Shown here: positions 49,049 through 57,991 of the stretch, piece after piece | How the letters are laid out: each line of letters starts with the position of its first letter | Numbering within the stretch: position 1 is the stretch's first letter | DNA from: Massilia sp. PDC64 | Lineage (GTDB): Bacteria > Pseudomonadota > Gammaproteobacteria > Burkholderiales > Burkholderiaceae_D | DNA length: 64,000 nt | Reading direction: 5' to 3' | Assembly (NCBI RefSeq): GCF_900101265.1 | Contig: NZ_FMZS01000002.1 | Location: 62,001 to 126,000, forward strand | Made by a program: the position numbers and the translations under genes | Notes under the pieces: generated by a model | Database searches by the model: none | Told to the model about the DNA's origin: nothing | Seen by the model: only the letters and a program-made list of their open reading frames with translations

Positions 49049-51109
49049 CTAGTTTGCGATTGAAACTTCCATCGTCATGGAAGTGATGGTGATCGGGAGT
49101 GGATCCGATTGCCGGACCACGATAGCCGCGTCGTTGCCCCAGTCGGGTTTCACGTCGATTTCGATTTCGTCGGTGCGCAGCGTTGGCGCAGTGCCGTATG
49201 GTTCGGTCGTACGTTGCTTGAACTGGACCAGCTGGTCGGTCGACGGGCCGGCGAAGATGCCGCTGGAATTCACGACGCGCATCCACACCTTGTTCACGTT
49301 CTTGACGCGGCCCTGGGCGTAGCCCGTGTCGATCTGGGCGGCCAGCGGCAGCGTCTGCGCGTCGGCGGTGATGGGCAAGCCGACTTGCACGACTTTCGCC
49401 GCGTTGTCGAGTGTGATCTGCCCGCCGATGACGACGCGCTGCGGGTGCACAGCGCCGTCGGCCAAAATGCTGACGGTCTTGCCCTCCAGCCAATCCAGCC
49501 CCGAGATTGTCGTTGTCGCCCCGCCGCTGTATGTGGCGCCGCAGTCGACGACGAACGCGTCCTGCAGATTGACGAATCGACGGCTAGCCTGCCGTTCTAT
49601 GAAACGGTGGTCGACCCCGCCGATGGTTCGGCGTACAACGACATACAGCACGTCTTCGCGCCCCTCGGCGACGACGGCGCAGGATTCGAATACGCCGTCG
49701 GTGTCGTGCTGATGCCAAGCGCCGACCTGCTGCTCGGGTACATAGGTCAGGCCCAGCAGCTTGCCCGACGTGCTCACGGCCCACACGATCGGCAGCGGTG
49801 CTTTCGAGTACGCCATGTCAACCAGGTCGAAGTCGTCGAACAGGTGCGTGGAGCGCAGCGACACGTCCCCCGAGATGTATCCGCCGGCGTCACGCGAGTA
49901 CGACATCTCGCGCATGTGACCGCCGCGCGCAGCCGCATACAACAGGTTGCTGTTGATGAGCACCGGCTGGACGTTGCTCGCGCCGATGTACGACTGCGGC
50001 TTTACCGAGAAGCTGGTCGGCGTCAGCGCATCGGTATTGACTGAGGTAACACGGAATTCGGTCGAGCTGGTTAAGACGATCAGATCCGACAGGGGAACGA
50101 GGTGCCGAATGCTGTTCGCTTCGCGCGCGGCGATGCGGAAAGCGATCCGGTCGTCGTCTTTCGTGGGGAGCGAGTACGACATGTCCGATTCCGTGCCGGA
50201 CCGCGTCATCCAGATTTTCTGCGGTGAGTTTCCCGTGCCGGCAAAGGTGCGGCGCTGCTCGTAGTAGCTGACGGCGGCCGGGTAATCGCCCGCGGCCTGG
50301 AACACCGGGTCGTACTTCGGCGGCGCCAGCGACATGTCGGCCGCAATGTTATCGTCGACGAGGCTGTTGTCGGTCGTGCGCCCGATGTAGCCATAGCTGC
50401 CGCCCACCTTTTTGTAGACCGCATACTGCGTCGTGCCAGCGACCGCGCCGACCGGTGGCGTCCAGCTGATGGTGTTTTTGGCACCGCTGGCGAAGATGTT
50501 GTTCTGGCAGGTGCCCGCTGCGCTGGCCACCGATTGCGTGAGCAGGTCTGTCGAGAACGTCGTGACCACGTACGAGTAGTCGTACTGCGTGCCCGCGCCG
50601 CTCGACGTCGCGGCGACCGCCGTTGGCGGCAATACCTGCGGCGTGAACGCGATCGAAGCCAACACCCAGTTCAGCGCGCCCATGCGCCGCAGCTCCATCG
50701 GGGCATAGTTCGGGTGCACGAGCGTGAGGACGTCGCCGGACTGGATGATGTGGATGTCGAACAGATCGGCTTCGGCGTACGCGTTCGCGATCTCGTATGG
50801 TACAGCGCCGTTCAGGAGCGTCGCGCCCATGGTATGGAAGCGGAAGTATCCGGCGCCCAGCTCGAGGATCATCGTCTGCGTGGTGGAGAACGTGAAGGGC
50901 AGAAGCCGGACCTTCTTCGTCGAGTCCTTCACCTCGCGCACGAACGCGAAGCCGGCACGGTTCTCGATAGGCCCCTGGGGCTTCACGACGAAATTGCGGC
51001 ACAGCGCGAGGCCGGTCTGGAACTTGGCGTCGCCGATCTGGCCGAAGAATTCGGGGGTCAGCTCGCCGCCGTTGAAGCTGGCCTTGTACGTGCGGTTGTT
51101 GGTGCCCAT
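49049..51109 (-). CDS. tail nozzle / tail tubular protein B-like
   Basis: The 686-residue protein starts with NRTYKASFNGGELTPEFFGQ and GLALCRNFVVKPQGPIENRAGF, a signature of podovirus nozzle proteins. The body is beta-rich. With the adjacent TTPA-like protein it forms the short tail tube through which DNA leaves. Confidence 0.82.
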   Translation of the reverse strand: MGTNNRTYKASFNGGELTPEFFGQIGDAKFQTGLALCRNFVVKPQGPIENRAGFAFVREVKDSTKKVRLLPFTFSTTQTMILELGAGYFRFHTMGATLLNGAVPYEIANAYAEADLFDIHIIQSGDVLTLVHPNYAPMELRRMGALNWVLASIAFTPQVLPPTAVAATSSGAGTQYDYSYVVTTFSTDLLTQSVASAAGTCQNNIFASGAKNTISWTPPVGAVAGTTQYAVYKKVGGSYGYIGRTTDNSLVDDNIAADMSLAPPKYDPVFQAAGDYPAAVSYYEQRRTFAGTGNSPQKIWMTRSGTESDMSYSLPTKDDDRIAFRIAAREANSIRHLVPLSDLIVLTSSTEFRVTSVNTDALTPTSFSVKPQSYIGASNVQPVLINSNLLYAAARGGHMREMSYSRDAGGYISGDVSLRSTHLFDDFDLVDMAYSKAPLPIVWAVSTSGKLLGLTYVPEQQVGAWHQHDTDGVFESCAVVAEGREDVLYVVVRRTIGGVDHRFIERQASRRFVNLQDAFVVDCGATYSGGATTTISGLDWLEGKTVSILADGAVHPQRVVIGGQITLDNAAKVVQVGLPITADAQTLPLAAQIDTGYAQGRVKNVNKVWMRVVNSSGIFAGPSTDQLVQFKQRTTEPYGTAPTLRTDEIEIDVKPDWGNDAAIVVRQSDPLPITITSMTMEVSIAN

Positions 51110-51110
51110 G

Positions 51111-51776
51111 TCATCGGCTCCAGGGGTATGCGTGCACCTGCTGGCGGCTGCCCTGGTTCGCGCTCGACACCGCGGCGGCGGACAGCATAGCCAGCGCCTC
51201 GGCCTTCATCGCCCTGCCGACGTTGACGCCGGTTTCGCCCTTCAGCACCGGCCCGGCCAGGTAGCCCGCCAAGTACCAGCCAAGCGCGTCGGTGAACAGC
51301 GGTGAGAACTTGCTGGTGTCCGTGACCGCGCGCGTGTAGCGCACCAGCGCATTCGCCTGGTTCGTCAGGATGATCTGGTTGCCCGTCGTGGCGTCGATCT
51401 CCGCTGCGAACTCGGCCGGCGTGTAGATCGTGCACACCTGCGGCGCGAAGCCGGGATTGAGGCAGTCCGTCGGGAACGTCTGCGCAACGTCGCCGGTGGC
51501 ATCCGACGGCAGGATGGCCAGCAACTTCAAGCAGTCGGCTGGGCGCGCGTAGGCGTGCTGCCATTGCGGGAATGGATTCACCAGTTCGGCCAGCAGCGTG
51601 CGCGTGGTGGCGAAGTGCCATTCCTGCAGCTCAAGAAGGGAGTTACGCGCGACCGGGTACCAGCGGGCGCAATGCTCGGCTTGGGCGGAACCCTCGGGCG
51701 GGTCAATACTGGCCACGGTGGCGCTGTCGCCCAGGTGCGCGAGGGCCAGGTTGCAGATTTCTACTTCGGATGACAT
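51111..51776 (-). CDS. tail tubular protein A-like adaptor
   Basis: The 221-residue protein has the gp11 pattern: EICNLALAHLGDSATVASID, CARWYPVARNSLLELQEW, FATTRTLLAELVNPFP and YTRAVTDTSKFSPLFTDALGWYLA. It connects portal and nozzle. It starts 1 bp before the nozzle gene ends... in transcription order directly upstream of it. Confidence 0.88.
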   Translation of the reverse strand: MSSEVEICNLALAHLGDSATVASIDPPEGSAQAEHCARWYPVARNSLLELQEWHFATTRTLLAELVNPFPQWQHAYARPADCLKLLAILPSDATGDVAQTFPTDCLNPGFAPQVCTIYTPAEFAAEIDATTGNQIILTNQANALVRYTRAVTDTSKFSPLFTDALGWYLAGYLAGPVLKGETGVNVGRAMKAEALAMLSAAAVSSANQGSRQQVHAYPWSR

Positions 51777-51792
51777 GCGGTTCTCCAGAATG

Positions 51793-51825
51793 AAAAAAGG
51801 GCGACCCCGAGAGATCGCCCTTTTG
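51793..51825. terminator. terminator within the structural cluster
   Basis: AAAAGGGCGA and TCGCCCTTTT form a 10-bp stem with T runs on both strands, between the 166-aa gene and the TTPA-like gene. It could attenuate tail gene expression relative to capsid genes. Confidence 0.8.
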
Positions 51826-51854
51826 CATGGTCGGGGTGCTGGCGAGGTGCCGGA

Positions 51855-52355
51855 TCAGCCCTTGGCTTTGCTTGCGGCCTTCTCGGTCGGCTTGGCGTCG
51901 CCCGCGGCTGCTTCCGGTGCGGCCGGCGCTTCTTCGGTTGCCGATGCAGCCGGCGCGGCGGCCTGCGCCTGAACCAGGGCGGCAGCGAGCAACGACATGT
52001 TGTGTGCGGCCTCGGCCAGCTTCGTTGCCGACTCCTGCTGCAGGGCCAGCATCTTTTCCATCTGGGCTGCGTGCTCCGCGCGCTCCTCGGCCAGCGCCTT
52101 GGCGAACTGCTCGGCGAACTTGGCCGGGTCGCCCACGGCGCTTTCCTGGTTGGCGGCGATCATGGTGGCCACGCGCTGCTTGTTCGACTCCACATACTCG
52201 GCGGCGCGTGCCCGGCCTTCGTCGCACAGCGGTTCCAGGTTGTCGGCCGGGAGGCCGTCGTATTCCGCGACCTGGCCGGCTTCGAAGACCTGATTGCCGA
52301 TCAGGGACTTTTCCTTCACGCGGTACTTGACCGGCTGACGGGTTTCGTTGGACAT
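51855..52355 (-). CDS. hypothetical structural-cluster protein (166 aa)
   Basis: The first 55 residues form a small beta domain (QPVKYRVKEKSLIGNQVFEAGQ, VAEYDGLPADNL). A helical region and a low-complexity Ala/Glu/Pro tail follow. It lies between the cement and tail adaptor genes. It may be a head decoration or assembly factor; no motif supports more. Confidence 0.55.
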   Translation of the reverse strand: MSNETRQPVKYRVKEKSLIGNQVFEAGQVAEYDGLPADNLEPLCDEGRARAAEYVESNKQRVATMIAANQESAVGDPAKFAEQFAKALAEERAEHAAQMEKMLALQQESATKLAEAAHNMSLLAAALVQAQAAAPAASATEEAPAAPEAAAGDAKPTEKAASKAKG

Positions 52356-52406
52356 GCTGTTCTCCTATGAGACAGCGGGGCCTTCGCCCCGCATCAGATT
52401 GATGGA

Positions 52407-52895
52407 TTAGCTGACGGAGTAGCCAGACTTCATGCTGGTCTGGCGCGTCTGGACGTTCTTCGTGACAGCTGCGGCAACGGCGAAGGTGGCGATCGCACCG
52501 GTGTTCACGTAGCGCGCACCCACGTAGCGTTTCGGTGCGTACGGCGCGGCCGGGTCCCAGTGCAGAGGCACGATAGTGCCAGCCGGCAGGTTGGCGATCG
52601 GGATGTCGTCAGTCTGGTTGATGACCTGCACGTTGCTGGTCAGGGCGGCGTCGTCCGCCTGGATCAGCTGGAAGCGCACGTTGGTGCCGCCGGTCGGCGC
52701 GGTCAGCACCGAGAATTCGACGTACAGTTCTTCGCCGACGCCGGTGTCGGCCGCCTGGTTGCCGCCGATGGTCAGCGGGGCGGTGTCGATGGTGTTCGCC
52801 GACAGGATGGAGCCGGCACCGTTGACGGCTTGGCCGGTCAGCACGCCGGCGGCGCTGTACGAACCGGAGAGGAGCATTGCTGCATCGAGGATCAT
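52407..52895 (-). CDS. Bbp16-type capsid cement protein
   Basis: The 162-residue protein starts with ILDAAMLLSGSYSAAG and contains YVEFSVLTAPTGGTNVRFQL, VPLHWDPAAPYAPKRYVGARYV and a beta-rich body, matching the Bbp16 cement family of phage BPP-1. These proteins bind the outer capsid and stabilise it. It directly follows the major capsid gene. Confidence 0.8.
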   Translation of the reverse strand: MILDAAMLLSGSYSAAGVLTGQAVNGAGSILSANTIDTAPLTIGGNQAADTGVGEELYVEFSVLTAPTGGTNVRFQLIQADDAALTSNVQVINQTDDIPIANLPAGTIVPLHWDPAAPYAPKRYVGARYVNTGAIATFAVAAAVTKNVQTRQTSMKSGYSVS

Positions 52896-52924
52896 GATCT
52901 TTCGTTCCTTTTCAGTGAGCCGGC

Positions 52925-53944
52925 TTAGACAACACGCGACTCGGTGTTCAGCAGCTGGTCGACCTTGCGCAGCGGGATGCCCATGAAGTTGGTCATCTTG
53001 TACGCGTTGCCGAACTGGTTGGTGGCGTTCTCGATCGACAGGGCGTTGTTCGACTTGTTCAGCGCCGCAACGCGCAGCATCGAATACACCGTACGGTTCG
53101 CGTAGAACACCGGGCGGCCCATCGCCAGATTGGGCGGGCGGTCCATGGCGCGGATCATCAGGTTGATGATCGCGGTCGCGGCGGCGGCGGCCTGGGTCGC
53201 GGCTTGGCCGACCAGGTCGGACACGTTGATGTTGCAGATGCGGACCACGTAGCGCCAGTCCTTCACGACCAGGCCGTTCTTCCACTGGTACAGCGCGCGC
53301 AGCGCCTGGAAGAAGTTGCCGTTGGCGTCCGGCACCGACTCTTCGCCCAGGTCCTGATGCTGCAGGCCGGCTTTCGAGCCTTTCGGGAACGGGCAGAACA
53401 CGGTGTTCTCGCCCCACACCACCAGGTAGATCGACGTGTTGTTCGAGCCCGTGCCGCCGGCGTCCAGGATGTTCTGGGCGTTGCCCGCCGTGAGCGAGCT
53501 GTACCGGGTTTGCAGACCGAGGAACTGGCGCGGGTCCGTGCCCGGGTTGCCGTAGAACATGGCGCCGGCCATGGTCTGGTTCATCGCTTCGATGAAGGCT
53601 TCGTCTTCGGACAGGCGGAAGGCGGCTTCGTTGCCGTTCAGCTTCGCCAGCTCGACGTCGATGTGCGAGCGCGCTTCCAGGATGCCGCAGGCCTCGTCGA
53701 CCTGCGTGCTCGTCGACTTGGAGGTCGGAACACCCTGGTTGATCATGCGGTAGAAGACCTGCGGCAGGCCGGTGCGGATGGTGACGCGGTGGCCGGTCGG
53801 CAGGTTGCCTTCCTTGAAGACCGCATCTTCCAGAATTTCGTTGGTCTGGGACAGGAGCTCGGCCACCTTCGGCACCTGGCCGTCGGGATCGAGACGCTTT
53901 GCCCAGTCGGCGAGGGTGAGGGCGCCAGCTGCTAAAAGTGCCAT
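52925..53944 (-). CDS. major capsid protein (Bbp17-like)
   Basis: The 339-residue protein has the BPP-1/HK97-fold pattern: ALTLADWAKRLDPDGQVPKV, NEILEDAVFKEGNLPTGHRV, QVFYRMINQGV, and a C-terminal domain (GRPVFYANRTVYSMLRVAAL, MGIPLRKVDQLL). It forms the head shell. The gene is preceded by a shared phage element (54018-54028). Confidence 0.88.
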   Translation of the reverse strand: MALLAAGALTLADWAKRLDPDGQVPKVAELLSQTNEILEDAVFKEGNLPTGHRVTIRTGLPQVFYRMINQGVPTSKSTSTQVDEACGILEARSHIDVELAKLNGNEAAFRLSEDEAFIEAMNQTMAGAMFYGNPGTDPRQFLGLQTRYSSLTAGNAQNILDAGGTGSNNTSIYLVVWGENTVFCPFPKGSKAGLQHQDLGEESVPDANGNFFQALRALYQWKNGLVVKDWRYVVRICNINVSDLVGQAATQAAAAATAIINLMIRAMDRPPNLAMGRPVFYANRTVYSMLRVAALNKSNNALSIENATNQFGNAYKMTNFMGIPLRKVDQLLNTESRVV

Positions 53945-53970
53945 GTGTTGTATCTCCAGTGGTGGGAAAA

Positions 53971-54028
53971 ACCGAGCAGTGCTTCGGTGAAACTGAAGAG
54001 TAGATAAGGCGCGCGGCGGTACGTATAC
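53971..54028 (-). promoter_or_regulatory. phage element C (GTATACGTACC) plus hairpin upstream of the major capsid gene
   Basis: The core is at 54028-54018 on the minus strand, inside a long GC inverted repeat (about 54011-54035). A smaller stem (ACCGA with TCGGT, 53971-53988) followed by five T lies between it and the capsid start. Confidence 0.65.
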
Positions 54029-54045
54029 CGCCGCGGTGGGGGGCG

Positions 54046-54777
54046 TTACTTCTTCGAGGCGGCGCCGCCGTACAGCACTTCGGCGGCCGAGCGGTTTGCG
54101 CTGGCGGGCGCGCCACCGGTGACGATCTTGTCCTCGCTGATCGCCTTGCCGGCGCGTACCATGAAGCGCACGACGTCCGGGTGGTTACCCAGGCCGGTCT
54201 CGTTCAGCATGGTCTTCAGCTCGGGCGTGCCGAACGTGTCCATGGCCTTGCGCGCGAAGCCCAGGTTCTCGGTCAGCTTGTCGCCGCCGAATTCCTTGTC
54301 GGTGGTCGACGCCGCGGCCCAGTCGGTGCGCAGCTGCTCGAGCTGGGCGGTCTGCTGCTTCGCCATCACCGGCGCCATCTTGTCGATCAGCTTCTGGGCG
54401 GCGTCCTGCGGCAGGTTCAGCTCGCGGGCGGCGGTCTCGAATTCGGTCATCACGGCGGCATCCAGCGCGGTGCCCTCGGGTGCGGTGAATGGTTCGTACT
54501 TCTCGGGCGCGCCGGCCGCCTTGGCGGCCTCCTCGGCTGCTTTGGCGGCGGCCTCGTCGGCGGCGATCTGCTCGGGCGACTTCTCGCCCGGCTCGTTGCC
54601 ACCGGTGCCTGCGCCATCGCTTCCACCTGCGGGAGTGGCGCCTGCGGCTTCACCGTCAGCTTGACCAGCGGCGGGCGCAGACGCGGCAGGCGGGGCGGCA
54701 GCGGCAGGTGCTGCAGGGGTTGCGGGAGCGGCGGCGGCAGCCGGCGCTGGATCGGTGATCAGGGTTTCTCCTGGCAT
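54046..54777 (-). CDS. scaffold / head-assembly protein (243 aa)
   Basis: An Ala/Pro/Gly-rich N-terminal tail (about residues 1-60) precedes a charged coiled coil and a compact helical part (EFETAARELNLPQDAAQKLI, FVMVRAGK-like end). Position next to the capsid gene fits a scaffold. The C-terminus SAAEVLYGGAASKK is nearly repeated in the staple-like protein (55128-55463). No protease triad is seen. Confidence 0.65.
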   Translation of the reverse strand: MPGETLITDPAPAAAAAPATPAAPAAAAPPAASAPAAGQADGEAAGATPAGGSDGAGTGGNEPGEKSPEQIAADEAAAKAAEEAAKAAGAPEKYEPFTAPEGTALDAAVMTEFETAARELNLPQDAAQKLIDKMAPVMAKQQTAQLEQLRTDWAAASTTDKEFGGDKLTENLGFARKAMDTFGTPELKTMLNETGLGNHPDVVRFMVRAGKAISEDKIVTGGAPASANRSAAEVLYGGAASKK

Positions 54778-55082
54778 TGCGATTGCTCCTTCATCATGGT
54801 GACGTAGAGGTCAGGGCACTGCGCGTGGATCTGCGCGAGCAGGCGCAGGCCTTCCGAGCGGCGCCCTTCGTTGAAAGCCATGGTCATGGCGGTGGGGTCG
54901 AAACTGGACTGGAAGACGCCGGCGGCGGCGAGCTGACGCCAGACGATGCGGCGGCCGCGCGGGTCGGCCATCAGCCATTTGAAGTCGGCGATCTCCTGCT
55001 TACGGGAGAGCTCCCGGCGCTTGGCTTCGTCCTCGCGCTGGGCGTCCTGCTGGTAGGTATCGAGGGGGTCAAAGTCTTCCAT
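54759..55082 (-). CDS. Bbp19-like phage protein
   Basis: The protein (about 107 aa) has DPRGRRIVWRQLAAAGVFQS, FDPTAMTMAFNEGRR and GLRLLAQIHAQCPDLY, the pattern of the Bbp19-like domain found in BPP-1-type head clusters. Its exact role is unknown. Two in-frame ATGs exist (55106 and 55082), each inside one arm of an 8-bp hairpin; 55082 is preferred. It overlaps the scaffold start. Confidence 0.7.
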   Translation of the reverse strand: MEDFDPLDTYQQDAQREDEAKRRELSRKQEIADFKWLMADPRGRRIVWRQLAAAGVFQSSFDPTAMTMAFNEGRRSEGLRLLAQIHAQCPDLYVTMMKEQSQCQEKP

Positions 55083-55121
55083 GGCCGCCACTGTATGAGC
55101 GGCCATGGACGGTACGTATAC
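55081..55121 (-). promoter_or_regulatory. phage element B (GTATACGTACC) plus hairpin upstream of the Bbp19-like gene
   Basis: The core is at 55121-55111 on the minus strand. ATGGCCGC (55081-55088) and GCGGCCAT (55099-55106) form an 8-bp stem that includes both candidate start codons. Confidence 0.7.
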
Positions 55122-55127
55122 GCGGCG

Positions 55128-55463
55128 TCAGCTGTTCGAACTGGATCCGTACAGGACGTCGGCGGCGGACTTGGTGGGCATGGTGATGTCCATGTCGGTG
55201 ATCTGCAGGTCGAGACACGTACGCATCTGCTCGCCTTCCTTGCTGGACTGCGTGGCCCGCTGGCTGGTACCGGTCACCATGACGGTGATCGTGGCCGGCA
55301 TCGACGTGCCCACCTTCGGCAGATCCGTGATGCCCAGCTTCTTCAGCGTGTCGTCGTCCAGGTACAGCGTCAGGCCGTACGGGTACTTCGGCAGGCTGTC
55401 GTCCGACGGCTCGACGCCGTATTCGTTCTTCGCTTCCTCTTTCGTCATGGCCAGATTCGGCAT
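55128..55463 (-). CDS. head staple-like structural protein (111 aa)
   Basis: The protein has a short helix (AMTKEEAKNEYG), a beta-rich centre (YGLTLYLDDDTLKKLGITDLP, ATITVMVTGTSQRAT) and ends in SAADVLYGSSSNS, echoing the scaffold C-terminus. Position between portal and capsid genes and small size fit a capsid staple or cement. The family name is tentative. Confidence 0.55.
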   Translation of the reverse strand: MPNLAMTKEEAKNEYGVEPSDDSLPKYPYGLTLYLDDDTLKKLGITDLPKVGTSMPATITVMVTGTSQRATQSSKEGEQMRTCLDLQITDMDITMPTKSAADVLYGSSSNS

Positions 55464-55489
55464 GGTGCGGTTCCTCTCGGGTGGTTGGG

Positions 55490-57169
55490 TTATTGGCCGA
55501 GGCCTTGGGCGAACATGCCCATGACGTCGGAGGCGGCGTTCCCGCCGTCGGTCGGCGTGGCGCCCAGGTTGCGTGCTGCGACGGATGCCTGCTCCGCGGC
55601 CTGGAGCTGCGCTGCTTGCTGCTGCGCCTGTGCGCGCTGCTGGCGGATCAATGCGACCTTATCCGACGGTGTGATCAGGCTGGGCGGCACGCCGAGCATG
55701 TCGCTGTAAGCGTCGACCCACTGGTCGGAGTCGAACTTGTCGAGCACGTCAGGTTTCATTTGCGCGATCACGCCCAGGCTTGACGTGAAACGATCGACGC
55801 CGTTCGTCGCCACTGCACGCTGCGCCTGTGCCAGCACCGACGTGTACTCGACTTCCAGCTCCATGCCGTGCAGCTCGGGCGGCGGCGGGGGCAGGGCGTT
55901 CGCCTGCAGGAGCATCTCGAAGGCGTTGTCGACCAGCGGCGCGAGGGCTTCGTTGTCCAGGCGTTCCAGCACCGGACCCAGCATCAGCAGCTTTTCCTCA
56001 TGACGCTCGGCGACCTCGGTAGCCGTCATGCCCGTGTGGTCGATCTGGGACAGCATCAGGAACAGGTCGGTGTAGAAGGCTTCGTTGATGCGCTGCCGGA
56101 CGTCCTGCATGTTCTCGCGCAGGTGCGACAGGTCAAGGTTGACCTGCCACGCGCTCTGGATCGTGCCCTTGCCGGCGCCGGTGGCGGGGTCGTAGTAGCT
56201 GATCCCGCCCGGCAGCGTATCCAGCGGCTGATTCTTCATCGTGAGTGGCACCTGCAGCGGCGGCTTCGTCTGGTAGTCGATGGCCTGGCCCTGGCGCAGG
56301 TTCTGGTGCTGCAGCTGCTTGACGTCGCCCAGCGCCTCCATGCCCGGGCTGTTGCCGTAGATGTCGCCGTTCAGGAGATCCCAGCGGGGGCAGATTGCCG
56401 GGAAGCGCCGGAAACCGGATTCGCGCAGGTACTGGTTGTCGTTCACGCCATGCTCAAAGTACGTGCTGCTCCAGGCCATGTTTGCGGGATCCAGCTTGGT
56501 GACGTCGCGGTCGGCGCGCGGCTCGATCGCATGGATGACGGTCACCCAGCTGTCCAGGTCGCCACGGTCGTACAGGGTCTTCACGGTCGCGCTGACCTGC
56601 TTCATCCCGAATTCCTTTACCAGGCTGCCGACAGGGGTTTGAAACTCGCGATAGATCGTGCACACCTCGCCGCGCCAGTCGGTGGCGATGCAGTATTCGC
56701 CGGTGGTCAGCGGGGTGTGGTGCAGCACGTCACGGTAGTCCGGCACGATGAGGTCGGCGCCGGTACCGAAGCCACCCATCTCGTTGTACAGGCTGTGCAG
56801 TGCGCGGTAGGTGTTCGACTTCTGGAAGACGGCCAGGATCAGTCCGGTTCCGTCGTCCAGCCACTGCTTCACGGCCTGGGCCTTCATCAGCTGCGTGTCT
56901 CTCACCTTCAGGCGGAACCACGGCCGCGCCGGCGACGTCGCGCCGCCCATCAGGCCGGCCGACAGGATGCGCAGCGCGCGCGTGCCGGTGGAGTCGTAGA
57001 TGGCGTTGTGCCGGCGCTCGCCGCGGTTGCGGTCCTCGATGAAGAAGCGGCCCTGGCGCGGCAGCAGGTTGCGGGAGATCTCCTGCCAGTGCGAGAACCA
57101 GCTGGCGCGCTCGCGCTTGAGCATGCTCCAGCGGTTCAGCAGCTGGTTGCGGGTCGTGGTCTCGGCCAT
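55490..57169 (-). CDS. portal / head-to-tail connector (prophage 2)
   Basis: The 559-residue protein has WSMLKRERASWFSHWQEISR, GERRHNAIYDSTGTRALRIL, GTGADLIVPDYR, and GNSPGMEALGDVKQLQ, then MTATEVAERHEEKLLMLGPV: the H-T-connector family of podovirus portals. It differs clearly from the prophage 1 portal. It forms the DNA gate of the capsid. Confidence 0.92.
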   Translation of the reverse strand: MAETTTRNQLLNRWSMLKRERASWFSHWQEISRNLLPRQGRFFIEDRNRGERRHNAIYDSTGTRALRILSAGLMGGATSPARPWFRLKVRDTQLMKAQAVKQWLDDGTGLILAVFQKSNTYRALHSLYNEMGGFGTGADLIVPDYRDVLHHTPLTTGEYCIATDWRGEVCTIYREFQTPVGSLVKEFGMKQVSATVKTLYDRGDLDSWVTVIHAIEPRADRDVTKLDPANMAWSSTYFEHGVNDNQYLRESGFRRFPAICPRWDLLNGDIYGNSPGMEALGDVKQLQHQNLRQGQAIDYQTKPPLQVPLTMKNQPLDTLPGGISYYDPATGAGKGTIQSAWQVNLDLSHLRENMQDVRQRINEAFYTDLFLMLSQIDHTGMTATEVAERHEEKLLMLGPVLERLDNEALAPLVDNAFEMLLQANALPPPPPELHGMELEVEYTSVLAQAQRAVATNGVDRFTSSLGVIAQMKPDVLDKFDSDQWVDAYSDMLGVPPSLITPSDKVALIRQQRAQAQQQAAQLQAAEQASVAARNLGATPTDGGNAASDVMGMFAQGLGQ

Positions 57170-57543
57170 CAGCCACCCCCGCCCAGCAGCGTCGTCTTGC
57201 CGAGCGTGAGCGTGCTCGGGTCGATGCCGGCCGGGCCGGTAAGCATCGTGCTGGCCTGGCCGTTCTGGCCGGCGGTCAGGTTCGCCGACAGCAGCGCGTC
57301 GCTGTCCGGCTTCTTCTGGTTCGCCTTGTTGTTGGCCTGCTCGGCGGCCGTGGCCGTGGCCTTGGCGTTTGCGGTGGCCTGGTTAGTGGCGTCGCGCTGC
57401 GCCTTCGCCTGTTTATTGCCGGTGTACGCATTTAGTGCAGTGGATCCGACGGCGCCGGCGGCGAGCGCCCCGACGGCTGTGGCGCTGGCCGCGCTCGCGC
57501 CCAGAAATGTACCAATGGCGGCAAGTCCGGTTTCGATACCCAT
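57169..57543 (-). CDS. small virion-associated protein (124 aa)
   Basis: The N-terminus has a Gly/Ala hydrophobic stretch (IGTFLGASAASATAVGALAAGA). The middle is Ala/Lys/Gln-rich, and the C-terminus contains GPAGIDPSTLTLGKTTLLGG. It overlaps the portal start by one base. Similar small proteins lie before portals in BPP-1-like phages; the role is unknown. Confidence 0.55.
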   Translation of the reverse strand: MGIETGLAAIGTFLGASAASATAVGALAAGAVGSTALNAYTGNKQAKAQRDATNQATANAKATATAAEQANNKANQKKPDSDALLSANLTAGQNGQASTMLTGPAGIDPSTLTLGKTTLLGGGG

Positions 57544-57545
57544 AT

Positions 57546-57986
57546 TTAGATTTCCTTCATGACAATGACATCGGCAGGCGTATAACCCCGGCGTTCGAGC
57601 GATGCAGCGAGCGGCGTGCCGGCGCGGGTGTGCCACAACATGCGACTGGCTCCCTTCTCGGCGGCCACGCGTTCCGTCTCGGCGATGAGGCGCGCGCCGG
57701 CGCTGGTCTTCCTCCAGGCGCGGTGCACGAACAGCGCGTCGCTGTTGCAGCAGACAATCGCGGGGTTGTACGTGTGGGGGGAGATCAGTGCGGACGAATA
57801 GCCGACCATTTCGTCACCGTCGAACGCGGCCAGCACGAACATCAGGCCGGCGTCCTGCAGCCGGCGCATCATCTCGATATCCGGACGCAGGTCGAAATCG
57901 AAGCCGGTCTCGGCCCAGTTCTCAGCCAGCAGGTGCTGGACCTTGCCGATATGCTCGGCTGCTTGGATTTCACGAATGACGAGCAT
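57546..57986 (-). CDS. GNAT-family acetyltransferase (146 aa)
   Basis: The GNAT core is present: IREIQAAEHIGKVQHLLAEN, FVLAAFDGDEMVGYSSALI (strands 3-4), and SDALFVHRAWRKTSAGARLI containing the acetyl-CoA pyrophosphate loop (R-x-x-x-x-G/A). It lies between terminase and portal in a tight operon, as in several podoviruses, so it may modify a virion or host protein. Its ribosome site is part of a 10-bp hairpin. Confidence 0.85.
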   Translation of the reverse strand: MLVIREIQAAEHIGKVQHLLAENWAETGFDFDLRPDIEMMRRLQDAGLMFVLAAFDGDEMVGYSSALISPHTYNPAIVCCNSDALFVHRAWRKTSAGARLIAETERVAAEKGASRMLWHTRAGTPLAASLERRGYTPADVIVMKEI

Positions 57987-57991
57987 GGCAA

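Noticed and set aside
52376..52393. GCGGGGC/GCCCCGC hairpin as a terminator or fifth phage element
   Set aside because: No T run follows and the GTATACGTACC core is absent.
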